Counted from the stretch's first letter, positions 37,762-46,702 are shown. The stretch is DNA of 64,000 nucleotides from Bradyrhizobium sp. ORS 285 (GCF_900176205.1 NZ_LT859959.1:7677001-7741000), one strand, 5' to 3'. A program made the numbers and translations. The notes: generated by a model from the sequence alone, not told the origin.

Positions 37762-40505
37762 GCACATCAGCGCCTCCGGTCGCGGCCGCGAGGCATCTGT
37801 CTCAGCACTATGGCGATGTCACCGCGCTCGACGACCTCTCGTTGGAGATTCCGAGCGGCTGCGTCGTCGGCCTGATCGGGCCGGACGGCGTCGGCAAGTC
37901 GTCGCTGCTGTCGATGCTCGCCGGCGCCCGCGCCATCCAGAACGGGCAGGCCGTCGTGCTCGGGGCCGACATGTCCGACCGGCGGGCGCGGGAGCGGATC
38001 TGTCCGCGCATCGCCTATATGCCGCAGGGGCTCGGCCGCAATCTCTATCCGGATCTCAGCGTGCGCGAGAACATCGCCTTCTTCGCGCGCCTGTTCGGCC
38101 AGGCCCGCGCCGAGCGCGACTGGCGGATCAACGAGCTGATGCAGGCGACGGCTCTGTCCGACTTCGCCGACCGGCCGGCGAAGAAGCTCTCTGGCGGCAT
38201 GAAGCAGAAGCTCGGCCTGTGCTGCTCGCTGATCCACGATCCGGACTTCCTCATCCTCGACGAGCCGACCACCGGCGTCGATCCGCTGTCGCGGCGGCAG
38301 TTCTGGGACCTGATCGATCGCTTGCGTGCGCGCAGCGCCACCGGCATGAGCGTCATCGTGGCCACCGCCTATATGGAGGAGGCTGCGCGCTTCGACTGGC
38401 TGATCGCCATGAATGATGGCCGCATCCTCGCGACCGGCACGCCGGCCGAGCTGAAGGCGCGGACCGGAGCCGATACGATCGAGGATGCCTTCATTGCGCT
38501 GCTGCCTGCGGAGGCCTCGGGCGATCACGCCCAGATGCCGGCCAAGTCGGAGCTCGACGGCAGCCATGAGACGGTCATCGTCGCCCGTCACCTGACCTGC
38601 CGCTTCAGCGACTTCACCGCCGTCGACGATGTGAGCTTCGAGATTCGCAAAGGCGAGATCTTCGGCTTCGTTGGCTCCAACGGTTGCGGCAAGACCACCA
38701 CGATGAAGATGCTGACGGGCTTGCTGCCGCCGACGGCCGGCGAGGCGTTGATCTTCGGCCGCTCCATGGAAGCGGGCAACCATGAATCGCGCAGCCGGGT
38801 CGGCTACATGTCGCAGGCATTCTCGCTCTATGGCGAGCTCACCGTGCAGCAGAATCTCGTGCTGCATGCCCGGCTGTTCCAGCTGCCGCGCGACGTCGCC
38901 GCCAAGCGGATCGCCGAGCTGATCGACCGCTGTGACCTCGCCGAGCACGTCGACGGGCTCGCCGCCGATCTGCCGCTCGGCATCCGGCAGCGGTTGTCGC
39001 TCGCGGTGGCGATCGTCCACAAGCCCGATCTGCTCATCCTGGACGAGCCGACATCCGGCGTCGACCCGGTCGCGCGCAATCAGTTCTGGCGGCTGCTGAT
39101 CGAGCTGTCGCGCCGGGACGGCATGACGATCTTCGTTTCCACCCATTTCATGAACGAGGCGGCGCGCTGCGATCGCCTGTCGCTGATGCATGAGGGCCGC
39201 GTGCTGGCGACCGACACGCCGGACGGGCTGATCCGCGCCAAGGGGGCGCAGACGCTCGAGCAGGCGTTCATCGCGTTCCTGGAGCAGGACGCCGGCGTCG
39301 CCGATCCGCCGGTCACGCTGACGCAAGCGCAGTCCGTCGCGCATCCCCAGGCCGCGCCGGGCGACGGTGGCGTCCAGCCTGGCTTCAGCCTGCGGCGGCT
39401 GCTGGCCTATACGATCCGCGAGGGGCTCGAGCTGATCCGCGATCCGATCCGGCTGATGTTCGCGCTGTTCGGAACGGCGTTCCTGATGATCGTGATCGGC
39501 TTCGGCATCTCGACTGACGTCAACAACCTCACCTTCGCCGCGCTCGACCGCGACCAGACGCCGGAGAGCCGCGCCTACCTTGCCGAGCTCCGCGGCTCGC
39601 GTTACTTCGTCGAGAAGCCGCCGCTGGCCGACTACACCGAGCTGGAGCGGCGGATGAAAAGCGGGGACATCAAGGCTTCGATCGAGATCCCGCCGAACTT
39701 CGGCGTCGACATCAAGCGCGGCCGCCCCGCCTTCGTGTCGGCCTGGATCGACGGCGCGATGCCGTTCCGCGCCGAGACCATCCGCGGCTATCTCGAAGGC
39801 ACGCACCAGCTCTATCTGTCCGACCCCGCTGTCAAGACGACGCGGCCGCAGGCGGCCTCGCCGGTCAGTGTCGAGATCAGGTTCAAGTACAACCAGGCCT
39901 TCGATAGCATCTATGCGATGGCGCCGAGCACGATCGCACTGCTGTTGGCGCTGTTTCCGGCGATCCTGATGGCGCTCGCGGTGGTCCGCGAAAAGGAGCT
40001 CGGCTCGATCACCAATCTCTACGTCACGCCGGTGACGCGGCTGGAATTCCTCGTCGGCAAGCAACTGCCCTATATCGCCGTCGCGCTGGTCAACTTCGCG
40101 CTGATGTACGTCATGGCGCTGACCCTGTTCCGCGTGCCCATGAAAGGCGACTTCCTGCCACTGCTCGTCGGCACCGTCGTGTATGTGATCACCACCACCG
40201 GCTTCGGCATGCTGATCTCGACGTTCTGCCGCACCCAGATCGCCGCGCTGTTCGGCACCGCGATCCTCACCGTCCTGCCGGCCACGCAGTTCTCGGGAAT
40301 GCTGGTCCCGGTGTCGTCGCTGTCGGGCGTCGCGCGCCTGCTCGGCATGGGCTTTCCGATGACCTATTACCGCCCGATCACGGTCGGCACTTTCACCAAG
40401 GGGCTGGGCTTTGCGGATGTCTGGTTCGATATCCTGGTGCTGCTGGTCTTCATCCCGGTCCTGACCGGGCTCAGCCTCGCCATGCTGCCGAAGCAGGAGC
40501 GCTGA
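37758..40505 (+). CDS. rbbA: ABC transporter with two ATPase domains fused to a permease (RbbA-like)
   Basis: A 915-residue protein, close to E. coli RbbA (about 911). The first ATPase has Walker A GPDGVGKSS, signature LSGGMKQKLGL and Walker B FLILDEPTTGVDP. The second has GSNGCGKTT and LILDEPTSGVDP, but its signature reads LPLGIRQRLSL, a change also usual in this subfamily. From about residue 555 an ABC2-type permease follows, with one early helix (LMFALFGTAFLMIVIGFGI), a periplasmic domain and five further helices. E. coli RbbA was described as a ribosome-associated ATPase, but with YhiI and YhhJ an export role is likely. Its start overlaps the adaptor stop. Confidence 0.9.
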   Translation: MSTSAPPVAAARHLSQHYGDVTALDDLSLEIPSGCVVGLIGPDGVGKSSLLSMLAGARAIQNGQAVVLGADMSDRRARERICPRIAYMPQGLGRNLYPDLSVRENIAFFARLFGQARAERDWRINELMQATALSDFADRPAKKLSGGMKQKLGLCCSLIHDPDFLILDEPTTGVDPLSRRQFWDLIDRLRARSATGMSVIVATAYMEEAARFDWLIAMNDGRILATGTPAELKARTGADTIEDAFIALLPAEASGDHAQMPAKSELDGSHETVIVARHLTCRFSDFTAVDDVSFEIRKGEIFGFVGSNGCGKTTTMKMLTGLLPPTAGEALIFGRSMEAGNHESRSRVGYMSQAFSLYGELTVQQNLVLHARLFQLPRDVAAKRIAELIDRCDLAEHVDGLAADLPLGIRQRLSLAVAIVHKPDLLILDEPTSGVDPVARNQFWRLLIELSRRDGMTIFVSTHFMNEAARCDRLSLMHEGRVLATDTPDGLIRAKGAQTLEQAFIAFLEQDAGVADPPVTLTQAQSVAHPQAAPGDGGVQPGFSLRRLLAYTIREGLELIRDPIRLMFALFGTAFLMIVIGFGISTDVNNLTFAALDRDQTPESRAYLAELRGSRYFVEKPPLADYTELERRMKSGDIKASIEIPPNFGVDIKRGRPAFVSAWIDGAMPFRAETIRGYLEGTHQLYLSDPAVKTTRPQAASPVSVEIRFKYNQAFDSIYAMAPSTIALLLALFPAILMALAVVREKELGSITNLYVTPVTRLEFLVGKQLPYIAVALVNFALMYVMALTLFRVPMKGDFLPLLVGTVVYVITTTGFGMLISTFCRTQIAALFGTAILTVLPATQFSGMLVPVSSLSGVARLLGMGFPMTYYRPITVGTFTKGLGFADVWFDILVLLVFIPVLTGLSLAMLPKQER

Positions 40506-40508
40506 GCC

Positions 40509-41633
40509 ATGATGCGGTCGCTCTCCAACATCTTCTGGCTCGGCACCAAGGAGCTGCGCAGCCTGTTCGGCGACCTCGTGCTGATCGGGCTCGTGGTCTA
40601 TTCGTTCACCGTGGCGGTGATCAGCCAGGCGCAGAGCAGTTCGCAGGAGCTGCACCGCGCCTCGATCGCCGTCGTCGACGAGGACAATTCCGAGCTCTCG
40701 CGGCGCATCGCGGCTGCGTTCCTTCCGCCCTATTTCCAAAAGCCGGTCTATATCAGTCAGCGCGAAGTGGAGCCGCTGATGAATGACGGCCGCTTTACTT
40801 TCGTGCTCGACATTCCGCCGAATTTCCAGCGCAACGTTCTCGCTGGCCGCAAGCCGTCGGTGCAGGTCAATGTCGACGCCACCGCGATGATCCAGGCCGG
40901 GATCGGCTCGGGCTATGCGCTGCAGATCATCAGCACCGAAGTTGCCTGGTTCGTCGCCCGCTCGGAGACCTCAGTCCAGGCGCCGGTCAATCTGGTGACG
41001 CGGATCGCATTCAATCCCAATGTGACGACCGCTTGGTTCGAAGGCGTGATGGGCATCATCAACAGCGTCACCATGCTGGCGATCATCCTGGCCGGCGCCG
41101 CGCTGGTGCGCGAGCGCGAGCATGGCACGATGGATCATCTGCTGGTGATGCCGCTGTCGCCGTTCGAGATTGCGATGTCGAAGATCTGGGCCAATGCGCT
41201 CGTGATCGCGGTCGCCGTCGCGGTGGCGCTCTATCTCGTCGTGAGATGGTACCTGCAGGTGCCGATCATGGGTTCGATCCCGCTGTTTCTCGGCGGCACC
41301 GTGCTCTATCTGTTTTTCGCGACCGCCGTCGGCCTGTTTCTCGGCACCATCGCGCGCTCGATGCCACAGCTCGGGCTGCTCTATATCCTCGTCGCGGTGC
41401 CGATCAACATGCTCTCGGGCGGGATGACGCCGGTGGAGAGCCAGCCGGTCTGGCTTTCGACGATCATGAAGGCGTCGCCATCGACGCACTTCGTGTCGTT
41501 CGCCCAGTCCATCCTTTATCGCGGCGCCAGCCTCGACGTCGTCTGGCCGCAATTCGTGTCGGTGGCGGTCATCGCTGCGCTGGTGCTGTGGCTGACCCTG
41601 CGCCGATTCCGCGCGGCGATCGCGGCGGCCTGA
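40509..41633 (+). CDS. yhhJ: ABC-2-type permease (YhhJ-like)
   Basis: A 374-residue inner-membrane permease. One helix near the N terminus (DLVLIGLVVYSFTVAVIS) is followed by a large periplasmic loop (residues 45-170) and a block of five helices. The conserved segment LVREREHGTMDHLLVMPLSP is the ABC-2 permease hallmark. It begins 3 bases after the RbbA-like gene, so the two are co-translated and probably form a heterodimeric pump. A bidirectional terminator follows. Confidence 0.9.
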   Translation: MMRSLSNIFWLGTKELRSLFGDLVLIGLVVYSFTVAVISQAQSSSQELHRASIAVVDEDNSELSRRIAAAFLPPYFQKPVYISQREVEPLMNDGRFTFVLDIPPNFQRNVLAGRKPSVQVNVDATAMIQAGIGSGYALQIISTEVAWFVARSETSVQAPVNLVTRIAFNPNVTTAWFEGVMGIINSVTMLAIILAGAALVREREHGTMDHLLVMPLSPFEIAMSKIWANALVIAVAVAVALYLVVRWYLQVPIMGSIPLFLGGTVLYLFFATAVGLFLGTIARSMPQLGLLYILVAVPINMLSGGMTPVESQPVWLSTIMKASPSTHFVSFAQSILYRGASLDVVWPQFVSVAVIAALVLWLTLRRFRAAIAAA

Positions 41634-41640
41634 GCTCAGC

Positions 41641-41669
41641 AAAAAGGCCTCGGCGGAGCCGAGGCCTTT
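41641..41669. terminator. Bidirectional rho-independent terminator
   Basis: AAAGGCCTCGGC and GCCGAGGCCTTT form a 12 bp stem with a 3-base loop, with A-run and T-run sides, between the convergent YhhJ-like and porin genes. Confidence 0.88.
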
Positions 41670-41695
41670 GCGCGCGGATGAAGTTGCTGTCGCGA

Positions 41696-42517
41696 TCAGT
41701 AGCGGGCTGCGACCGGGCCGCCGAACTTGTAGTTCACGCCGATCCGCACGGTGTGGAACGAGAAGTCCTGGGACAGGTTTTCGCGATAATTGAAGCCGGG
41801 GGGAGCGAAGGTGCTGCCCGGGACATAGGCGGTGGCGTAGTTGATGCTGCCGAGATCGGTGTAGAGATATTCGGCCTTGACCGTCCAGTTCGGTGCGAAC
41901 GCGTGCTCCACGCCGGCACCGACCGTCCAGCCGACCTTCGTCTCGTTGGCAGAACCGGTCTTGGCGTAGCCATTGCCGGAGGTCAGATCCCAGCTGCCCT
42001 TGACGTTGCCGACGGCGAGGCCGCCCGTGACATAGAACAGCGTGGTGTCGACCGCATAGCCCGCGCGGCCGCGCAGGGTCATGAACCAGTCGCTGCGGAT
42101 GCTCTCGTTGAAGGTCCGGGTGGTCGGCGCATTGGGCGCGGTATAGACGACGCGCTTGTTGATGTCCGTGCCGTTGATGTCGGCCTCGACGCCGAACACG
42201 CCCGCGCCGCTCTGCCAGTTGTAGCCGGCCTGCAGGCCACCCAGCACGCCGGCCGGATTGAGCCTGTTGTTGCTGATGCTGACGAACTGATTCTGGAAGG
42301 CGGCGCCTTCGAGCTGCCAGTCGCTGGTCTGGTCGAGAGTCGTGCCGAGATTCGATCGGCCCCAGCCATAGCCGACGTTGCCGCCGAAGTAGCCGCCCGT
42401 CCAATTGTAGATCGCGGCCGGAGGCGGAGCCTTGGTGTAGCGCGCCGGCAGATCGGCGGCGAAGGCGCTGAGCGAGCTTGCGAGAAGCAGCGAGACGGCG
42501 GAGGCAAGCATTTTCAT
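41696..42517 (-). CDS. Omp25/RopB-like outer-membrane beta-barrel protein
   Basis: A 273-residue porin-like barrel. The signal peptide is KMLASAVSLLLASSLSAFA, with the mature part opening ADLPARYTKAPPPAAIYNWT, the typical opening of rhizobial Omp25-family proteins. Barrel strands alternate through GGYFGGNVGYGWGRS, VFGVEADINGTDI and YTDLGSINYA. The last strand ends HTVRIGVNYKFGGPVAARY; a Tyr rather than Phe terminates it. The ATG at 42517 with AGGGA upstream is preferred. Two tandem operators lie upstream. It probably affects outer-membrane stability and surface interactions. Confidence 0.9.
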   Translation of the reverse strand: MKMLASAVSLLLASSLSAFAADLPARYTKAPPPAAIYNWTGGYFGGNVGYGWGRSNLGTTLDQTSDWQLEGAAFQNQFVSISNNRLNPAGVLGGLQAGYNWQSGAGVFGVEADINGTDINKRVVYTAPNAPTTRTFNESIRSDWFMTLRGRAGYAVDTTLFYVTGGLAVGNVKGSWDLTSGNGYAKTGSANETKVGWTVGAGVEHAFAPNWTVKAEYLYTDLGSINYATAYVPGSTFAPPGFNYRENLSQDFSFHTVRIGVNYKFGGPVAARY

Positions 42518-42584
42518 GGTCACAATCCCTGATCAAATTCAGCAACGTTCGGACATGCTCCTCTCACATTTTGGGCCGCTCGGC

Positions 42585-42657
42585 TGTAGTCGAACTACAA
42601 CACTCGTGTTTGGATGCGTCTGTGATGGCGTCACTAAGTGTCTGTGATTACGTCACT
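42585..42657. promoter_or_regulatory. Palindrome and tandem operator-like repeats upstream of the porin gene
   Basis: The 367-base gap 42518-42884 holds no gene. It contains TGTAGT-CGA-ACTACA at 42585-42599, a perfect 6 bp inverted repeat. It also has two direct copies of GTCTGTGATNNCGTCACT at 42618-42635 and 42640-42657, with a 22 bp period (two helical turns). Each copy has internal GTGA-N5-TCAC symmetry. They lie 70-140 bases before the porin ATG and look like regulator binding sites. Confidence 0.55.
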
Positions 42658-42884
42658 TTCGGAGCTCGTGCGCGTAACCCTAAGAATCCGTAAATGGACC
42701 GCGTGAGCTCCCGCTCCGGTCGGCAAATACTTTGCTGGTGATGATGACCCAGACAATTCGATGCATTCGCTTAGGCAAGGATTTGCCAACCATCAGAACG
42801 CGCTGTGCCGGCCGCTAACGATTTGGCAAAGCGCGCCCGTGCACCTTCGGGGCGTCCTGAGGGGACGGAGAGGGGAGAGCAATC

Positions 42885-43142
42885 ATGACGATGAATGGGG
42901 AAGCGGTTCTCGAAAACGTGCGGCGCTATCGTACCGTCGCGTCCTTGTACCGGCAGACTGCGACATTTCGTCCCCATCAGCGCGATTCGTTGCTGGCGCA
43001 GGCCGCGGAATGGGAAAGCCGGGCGGTCGCCGAGCTCGAGGCCTATTTCGTCGCGCGCCAGGCGCCATCGCAGCCCCCGGCAAATCGGAACTATCACGCT
43101 CCCTCCTACACGCCGTCGCCTTGGCAGTTCGCCGCGGCATAG
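42885..43142 (+). CDS. Small conserved cytoplasmic protein
   Basis: An 85-residue protein without signal peptide or membrane helix. It has a helical N-terminal half (GEAVLENVRRYRTVASLYRQ, then QRDSLLAQAAEWE) and a Pro/Asn/Tyr-rich tail. GGAGAGGGGAG precedes the ATG, a strong ribosome binding site, and codon usage looks normal. I recognise no domain. Homologues of this type seem common in Bradyrhizobium, and no function is known. It is isolated, followed by a zone of repeats. Confidence 0.7.
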   Translation: MTMNGEAVLENVRRYRTVASLYRQTATFRPHQRDSLLAQAAEWESRAVAELEAYFVARQAPSQPPANRNYHAPSYTPSPWQFAAA

Positions 43143-43770
43143 CTCGACATACAGCTCGTCGGTCTCGCAGCGCGACCGCGCCCGAGTTGATGCGACAATC
43201 GACCCTCTCGAACTGAGAGGAGCAGGGAAGACCAGGCGCCGACCGGCGCCTGCGGCCCCCGTGCGAAAAGAATGCACGGGGCAGGAACCACAGGCTTAGC
43301 CGGACATCCCGGCCTTCCCTGCGCAACGGGCTACGGCTTATACGTGCTCTCCTCGGTGCACCGGCTTTCTGGCCACCGTTGCGCATCACGCTCACGCGTC
43401 AGCGCGGACACCGGCGTCGGGGTGTCAGGACCACACGACTTCACCGTCCGCCGCGAACCGTTCGTCGGCATCCCCCAAGGGCATGCTGCGGTCGCCGCGG
43501 CCATCGCTCCCCGCCTCGCGTGTCGTGACGACCGCGATACGCCCTCTGCCCGAGGCGGTGTGGGGTCATCAGACACCAGATTCCGAAAAAGCGAAAGAAG
43601 AATATTTTCGCGTCGGCATCTGGACAGAGGTCATCGCGTTGAGGCCGTGCGTGAAATCGGTTTTGAGCCGCACGCATCAACGGTCGTCGAAGACAGTTGT
43701 TCGAAGCGCTACCGCGTCTCCATCTGCCCGACGGGCGACTCATTGTCCCCCGGAGATCGCGACGCGCGGG
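43143..43770. repeat. Non-coding repeat zone with a Bradyrhizobium-type dispersed element
   Basis: No convincing gene is present. Around 43290-43470 the sequence (CGGACATCCCGGCCTTCCCT at about 43301, then CGTGCTCTCCTCGGTGCACC and CAGGACCACACGACTTCACC) matches my memory of a dispersed intergenic element found in many Bradyrhizobium genomes, here somewhat degenerate. An AT-rich patch (GAAAAAGCGAAAGAAGAATA) follows at about 43577. From 43650 the sequence merges into the tandem repeats downstream. Open frames here are short and lack protein character. Confidence 0.5.
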
Positions 43771-44220
43771 TTGATCCAGTGCGTCGTCAAAAACCGATGT
43801 CGTCCCGGGCAAGGCGTGGCGCCGCGAAGCGACGTCATGGCGTTGACCCGGGACCCATAACCATAGGCGATCGTTGTGACGAAGAACGCCGCTCCAGCGT
43901 GCGCGACACGGACAGCGCGGCGTATGGATCCCGGATCTGCGCCCGACCACGCTGTCGCGTGTTCGGACTTGTCCGGGATGACGGCGGAGGGGATGAGAGG
44001 GCGGAGTGAGTTGATCCAGTGCGTCGTCAAAAACCGGTGTCGTCCCGGGCAAGCCTGACGTCGCGGAGCGACGTCGGGCGCCGACCCGGGATCCATAACC
44101 ACAGGCGGTGATTGTTACGAAGAACGCCGCTCCAGCGTCCGCGTCCCTGATAGCACGGCGTATGGATCCCGGATCCGCGCCCGACCACGCTATCGCGTGT
44201 CCGGACTTGCCCGGGATGAC
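43771..44220. repeat. Two tandem 240 bp repeat units
   Basis: Unit 1 (43771-43982) and unit 2 (44011-44220) both begin TTGATCCAGTGCGTCGTCAA and end with CCGGGATGAC; the period is exactly 240 bases. The units are mostly identical, with scattered substitutions and small length changes. Each unit is internally palindromic: GTCGTCCCGGGCAAG near the left end pairs with CTTGCCCGGGATGAC at the right, and GGATCCATAACC pairs with ATGGATCC. This makes each unit a large foldable element. Confidence 0.85.
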
Positions 44221-44235
44221 AGCCGAACAAGGGGG

Positions 44236-44796
44236 CTACTCCGTCGCCATGCGCGCAGAGGCAAGCAGGCCGATCAGTGCGGTCAGCGCGGCGACGCTCA
44301 TCGCGTTGATCGACACCAGCGAAGCGTAGTTGGCGCCGGCGACTCGCATCACCGGTTCGCCGAGCCGGGAATCGATCAGTAGATATGACACGAACGGGAG
44401 CGCCAGCAGCGGCAGCGAGCGCGGGCGTTCGTCGGGCCGGAACAGCAGCGCGCCGAGCAAGGCGCAGGGAATGAGGAACAACTCCACGCCGCTATGCGTG
44501 CCGAACAGCTTGACGCAGAACACCGTGTTGAGCGTGCCTGCCAGCACCATCAGCGCGCGGCCGGCGAACGGATTGCGCCGCGCCAGCAGCGGCACGCTGG
44601 CGAACAATGGCGTCGTCAGCAGCGTCAGCCAGGCCGGCCAGGCGGCGGTGCCGGCGATGGCGTGGAGATACAGCGGATAGAACGGCTGGTTGGAGACGAT
44701 GACCAGCGCCACCTTGGCGGCGATGTCGGACTGCGGATCATCGGCCGATGCATAGGCCTGCACCGCGGCCAGCCAGCGCCCGAACATGTTACGCAT
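44236..44796 (-). CDS. Integral membrane protein of unknown function
   Basis: A 186-residue protein with about five membrane helices (VALVIVSNQPFYPLYLHAIA, TLLTTPLFASVPLLA, ALMVLAGTLNTVFCVKLFG, ELFLIPCALLGALLF and SINAMSVAALTALIGLLAS). The N terminus is short and cytoplasmic. No catalytic domain is attached, though the helix arrangement recalls sensory membrane domains. The ATG at 44796 or the one three codons later may be used. It lies about 90 bases downstream of the hybrid histidine kinase gene in the same direction. Confidence 0.7.
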   Translation of the reverse strand: MRNMFGRWLAAVQAYASADDPQSDIAAKVALVIVSNQPFYPLYLHAIAGTAAWPAWLTLLTTPLFASVPLLARRNPFAGRALMVLAGTLNTVFCVKLFGTHSGVELFLIPCALLGALLFRPDERPRSLPLLALPFVSYLLIDSRLGEPVMRVAGANYASLVSINAMSVAALTALIGLLASARMATE

Positions 44797-44888
44797 TCAA
44801 GTCCCTCGATCCCGCACGCTTTACACATTTCTTCCGTCCGGAAACCCACCCGCATGAGTGCCGGATCATTCGGCGCCACTGACCGGGA

Positions 44889-46478
44889 TCATGCGTTCAG
44901 CGCCGTCCGGAGCATGCGGGCGAGATCCGCGCTCTGATAGGGTTTTGTGAGCAGCAGCACTCCCGCGTCGAGCCGACCGTGATGCACGATCGCGTTCTCG
45001 GTGTAGCCGGAGGTGTAGAGCACCTTCAGGGTCGGGCGCCGCTTCAAGGCTTCGATCGCGAGCTGCCGTCCGTTCATGCCGCCGGGCATGATGATGTCGG
45101 TGAACAGCAGATCGATGCGTGCGGGGCTGTCGATCAGCGCCAGCGCCTCATCCGCCTTGCTGGCGGCGAGCGTGGTGTAGCCGAGCCGCTTGATCTGGGC
45201 GATGACATATTCGCGCACCAGCGCATCGTCCTCGACGATCAGGATGGATTCGTCGCCGCGCTCCATCCCGGCGGTGTTGGCCTCGGCGAGCCGGGTCTCC
45301 GCATCGACCGTGGCCTGCGGCAGGTACAGCTTCACCGAGGTGCCGTGGCCCGGTTCGCTGTAGATCTTGATGTGGCCGTTAGATTGCTTGACGAAGCCGT
45401 AGACCATGCTGAGCCCGAGGCCGACGCCCTTGCCGACGTCCTTGGTCGTGAAGAACGGCTCGAACACCTTGTCCAGCAGATTGGCCGGAATGCCGACGCC
45501 GGTGTCGCTGACGGCGATCATGACGTAGTTGCCTGGGATCACCTCCGGGTTCATCCGCGCATAGGCGTCATCGAGCAGGACGTTCTTGGTCTCCAGGGTG
45601 AGCTTGCCGCCCTCGGGCATGGCATCGCGCGCGTTCAGCGCGAGATTGAGGATCGCAGTCGACAGCTGGCTGGGATCGATCATGGCCGGTGCGGAATCGT
45701 GGGCCAGCATGGATTCGATCTCGATCTGCTCGCCGAGCGTCCGCCGCAGCAGGCGGGCGGTATCGACCACCATGCCGTTGATGTCGACGCTGCGCGGCTG
45801 CAGCGGCTGCCGGCGGGCAAAGGCCAGCAGGTGCTTGGTCAGGTCGGCGCCGCGCGCTGCGGCCGAGTTGATCAGGCTGGTGATCTGCACCAGTTGGGGG
45901 CGGTCCTTCACCGCCTCGGCGAGGATCTCGATAGTGCCGGTGATCACCGTCAGGATGTTGTTGAAGTCATGCGCGACGCCGCCGGTGAGCTGGCCGATCG
46001 CCTCCATCTTCTGCGCCTGGCGGACCTGGGTCTCGGTCGCCTCGATCTCCTGGAAGCGCTTGACCATGGCTTCCGCGGTGCGTCGTTGCCGCGTCTCTTC
46101 CTCGAGCTGCGCATAGGCGTGCCGCAGCTCGGCGCGCGACGGCATCATCAGGACCCGCGGCAGCAGCAGCAGCAGCGCCGCGGCGATGCCGGCGGACATG
46201 AACGCGAGGAAGCCCTTTGTCGTCGCCTCCAGCACATAGGCTGGCACCCAGAGCGTCAGCACCTCGATCAGCCGTGTCAGCCCGCAGACCGACACCCACA
46301 GCGCGAACGCCCAGAAGATGTAGCTGAACTGAAAGTCGCGGCGGCGATAGACGATGTAGGCGAGCACGAACGCGATGGTGAAGAAGGCAAAGGAGATCAG
46401 CACGTCGGAGATCGCATTCACCCAGATGAGTTCGGGCGACCACTGCAGGCACTCGCCATGCGGCGTGAGCTTCGACAT
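44889..46478 (-). CDS. Hybrid histidine kinase with ethylene-receptor-like membrane domain
   Basis: A 529-residue sensor kinase. Residues 15-110 form three helices aligning without gaps to the ethylene-binding domain of plant ETR1: D25 (ISD) and C65 (VCGLT) are conserved, but Tyr32 is Phe, Pro36 is Ala, Ile62 is Val and the copper-ligand His69 is Arg. A coiled coil follows. The HisKA phospho-acceptor is H170 (GGVAHDFNNI), the HATPase has NLALNARDAM, DTGVGI and GKGVGLGLSMVYG, and the receiver has acidic EDD plus phospho-acceptor D461 (FTDIIMP). GGGGA precedes the ATG. The loss of the His suggests the domain no longer binds ethylene through Cu(I). Confidence 0.92.
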   Translation of the reverse strand: MSKLTPHGECLQWSPELIWVNAISDVLISFAFFTIAFVLAYIVYRRRDFQFSYIFWAFALWVSVCGLTRLIEVLTLWVPAYVLEATTKGFLAFMSAGIAAALLLLLPRVLMMPSRAELRHAYAQLEEETRQRRTAEAMVKRFQEIEATETQVRQAQKMEAIGQLTGGVAHDFNNILTVITGTIEILAEAVKDRPQLVQITSLINSAAARGADLTKHLLAFARRQPLQPRSVDINGMVVDTARLLRRTLGEQIEIESMLAHDSAPAMIDPSQLSTAILNLALNARDAMPEGGKLTLETKNVLLDDAYARMNPEVIPGNYVMIAVSDTGVGIPANLLDKVFEPFFTTKDVGKGVGLGLSMVYGFVKQSNGHIKIYSEPGHGTSVKLYLPQATVDAETRLAEANTAGMERGDESILIVEDDALVREYVIAQIKRLGYTTLAASKADEALALIDSPARIDLLFTDIIMPGGMNGRQLAIEALKRRPTLKVLYTSGYTENAIVHHGRLDAGVLLLTKPYQSADLARMLRTALNA

Positions 46479-46702
46479 GTCTTGAAATCCCCAAAGCGTC
46501 TGGCCGGCGGACCGTGTTGTCCCCGCGATCCGGCCGGTTCCCTTAGCAGATCATTCAAATTTCCATTGAGCACACAAGCGTGCTGACTGGCGCGATGTAA
46601 AGATCGGTAGGTCCGCACCGCGCTTTCGGCAACTCCGGCGAGGAACGACGGGCATTGCGCGTGACAGCGGGATCATGTTCGAAGGCCGGTCGCTTGACTC
46701 TC

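Noticed and set aside
37767..40739. A 990-codon open frame antisense to the RbbA-like gene.
   Set aside because: It lies opposite a gene with clear ABC motifs; its translation is rich in Arg, His, Asp and Gln with no domain. Such frames arise from codon bias in GC-rich DNA.
43272..44009. A 245-codon open frame through the repeat zone.
   Set aside because: It spans repeat units and a dispersed element; its translation has no protein character.
43771..44220. A possible CRISPR array, because of repeated sequence.
   Set aside because: Only two units of about 210 bases with 240-base period; no short repeats with unique spacers and no cas genes.
44979..46586. A 535-codon open frame opposite the histidine kinase gene.
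   Set aside because: The kinase on the minus strand has all catalytic motifs; the opposite frame has none.
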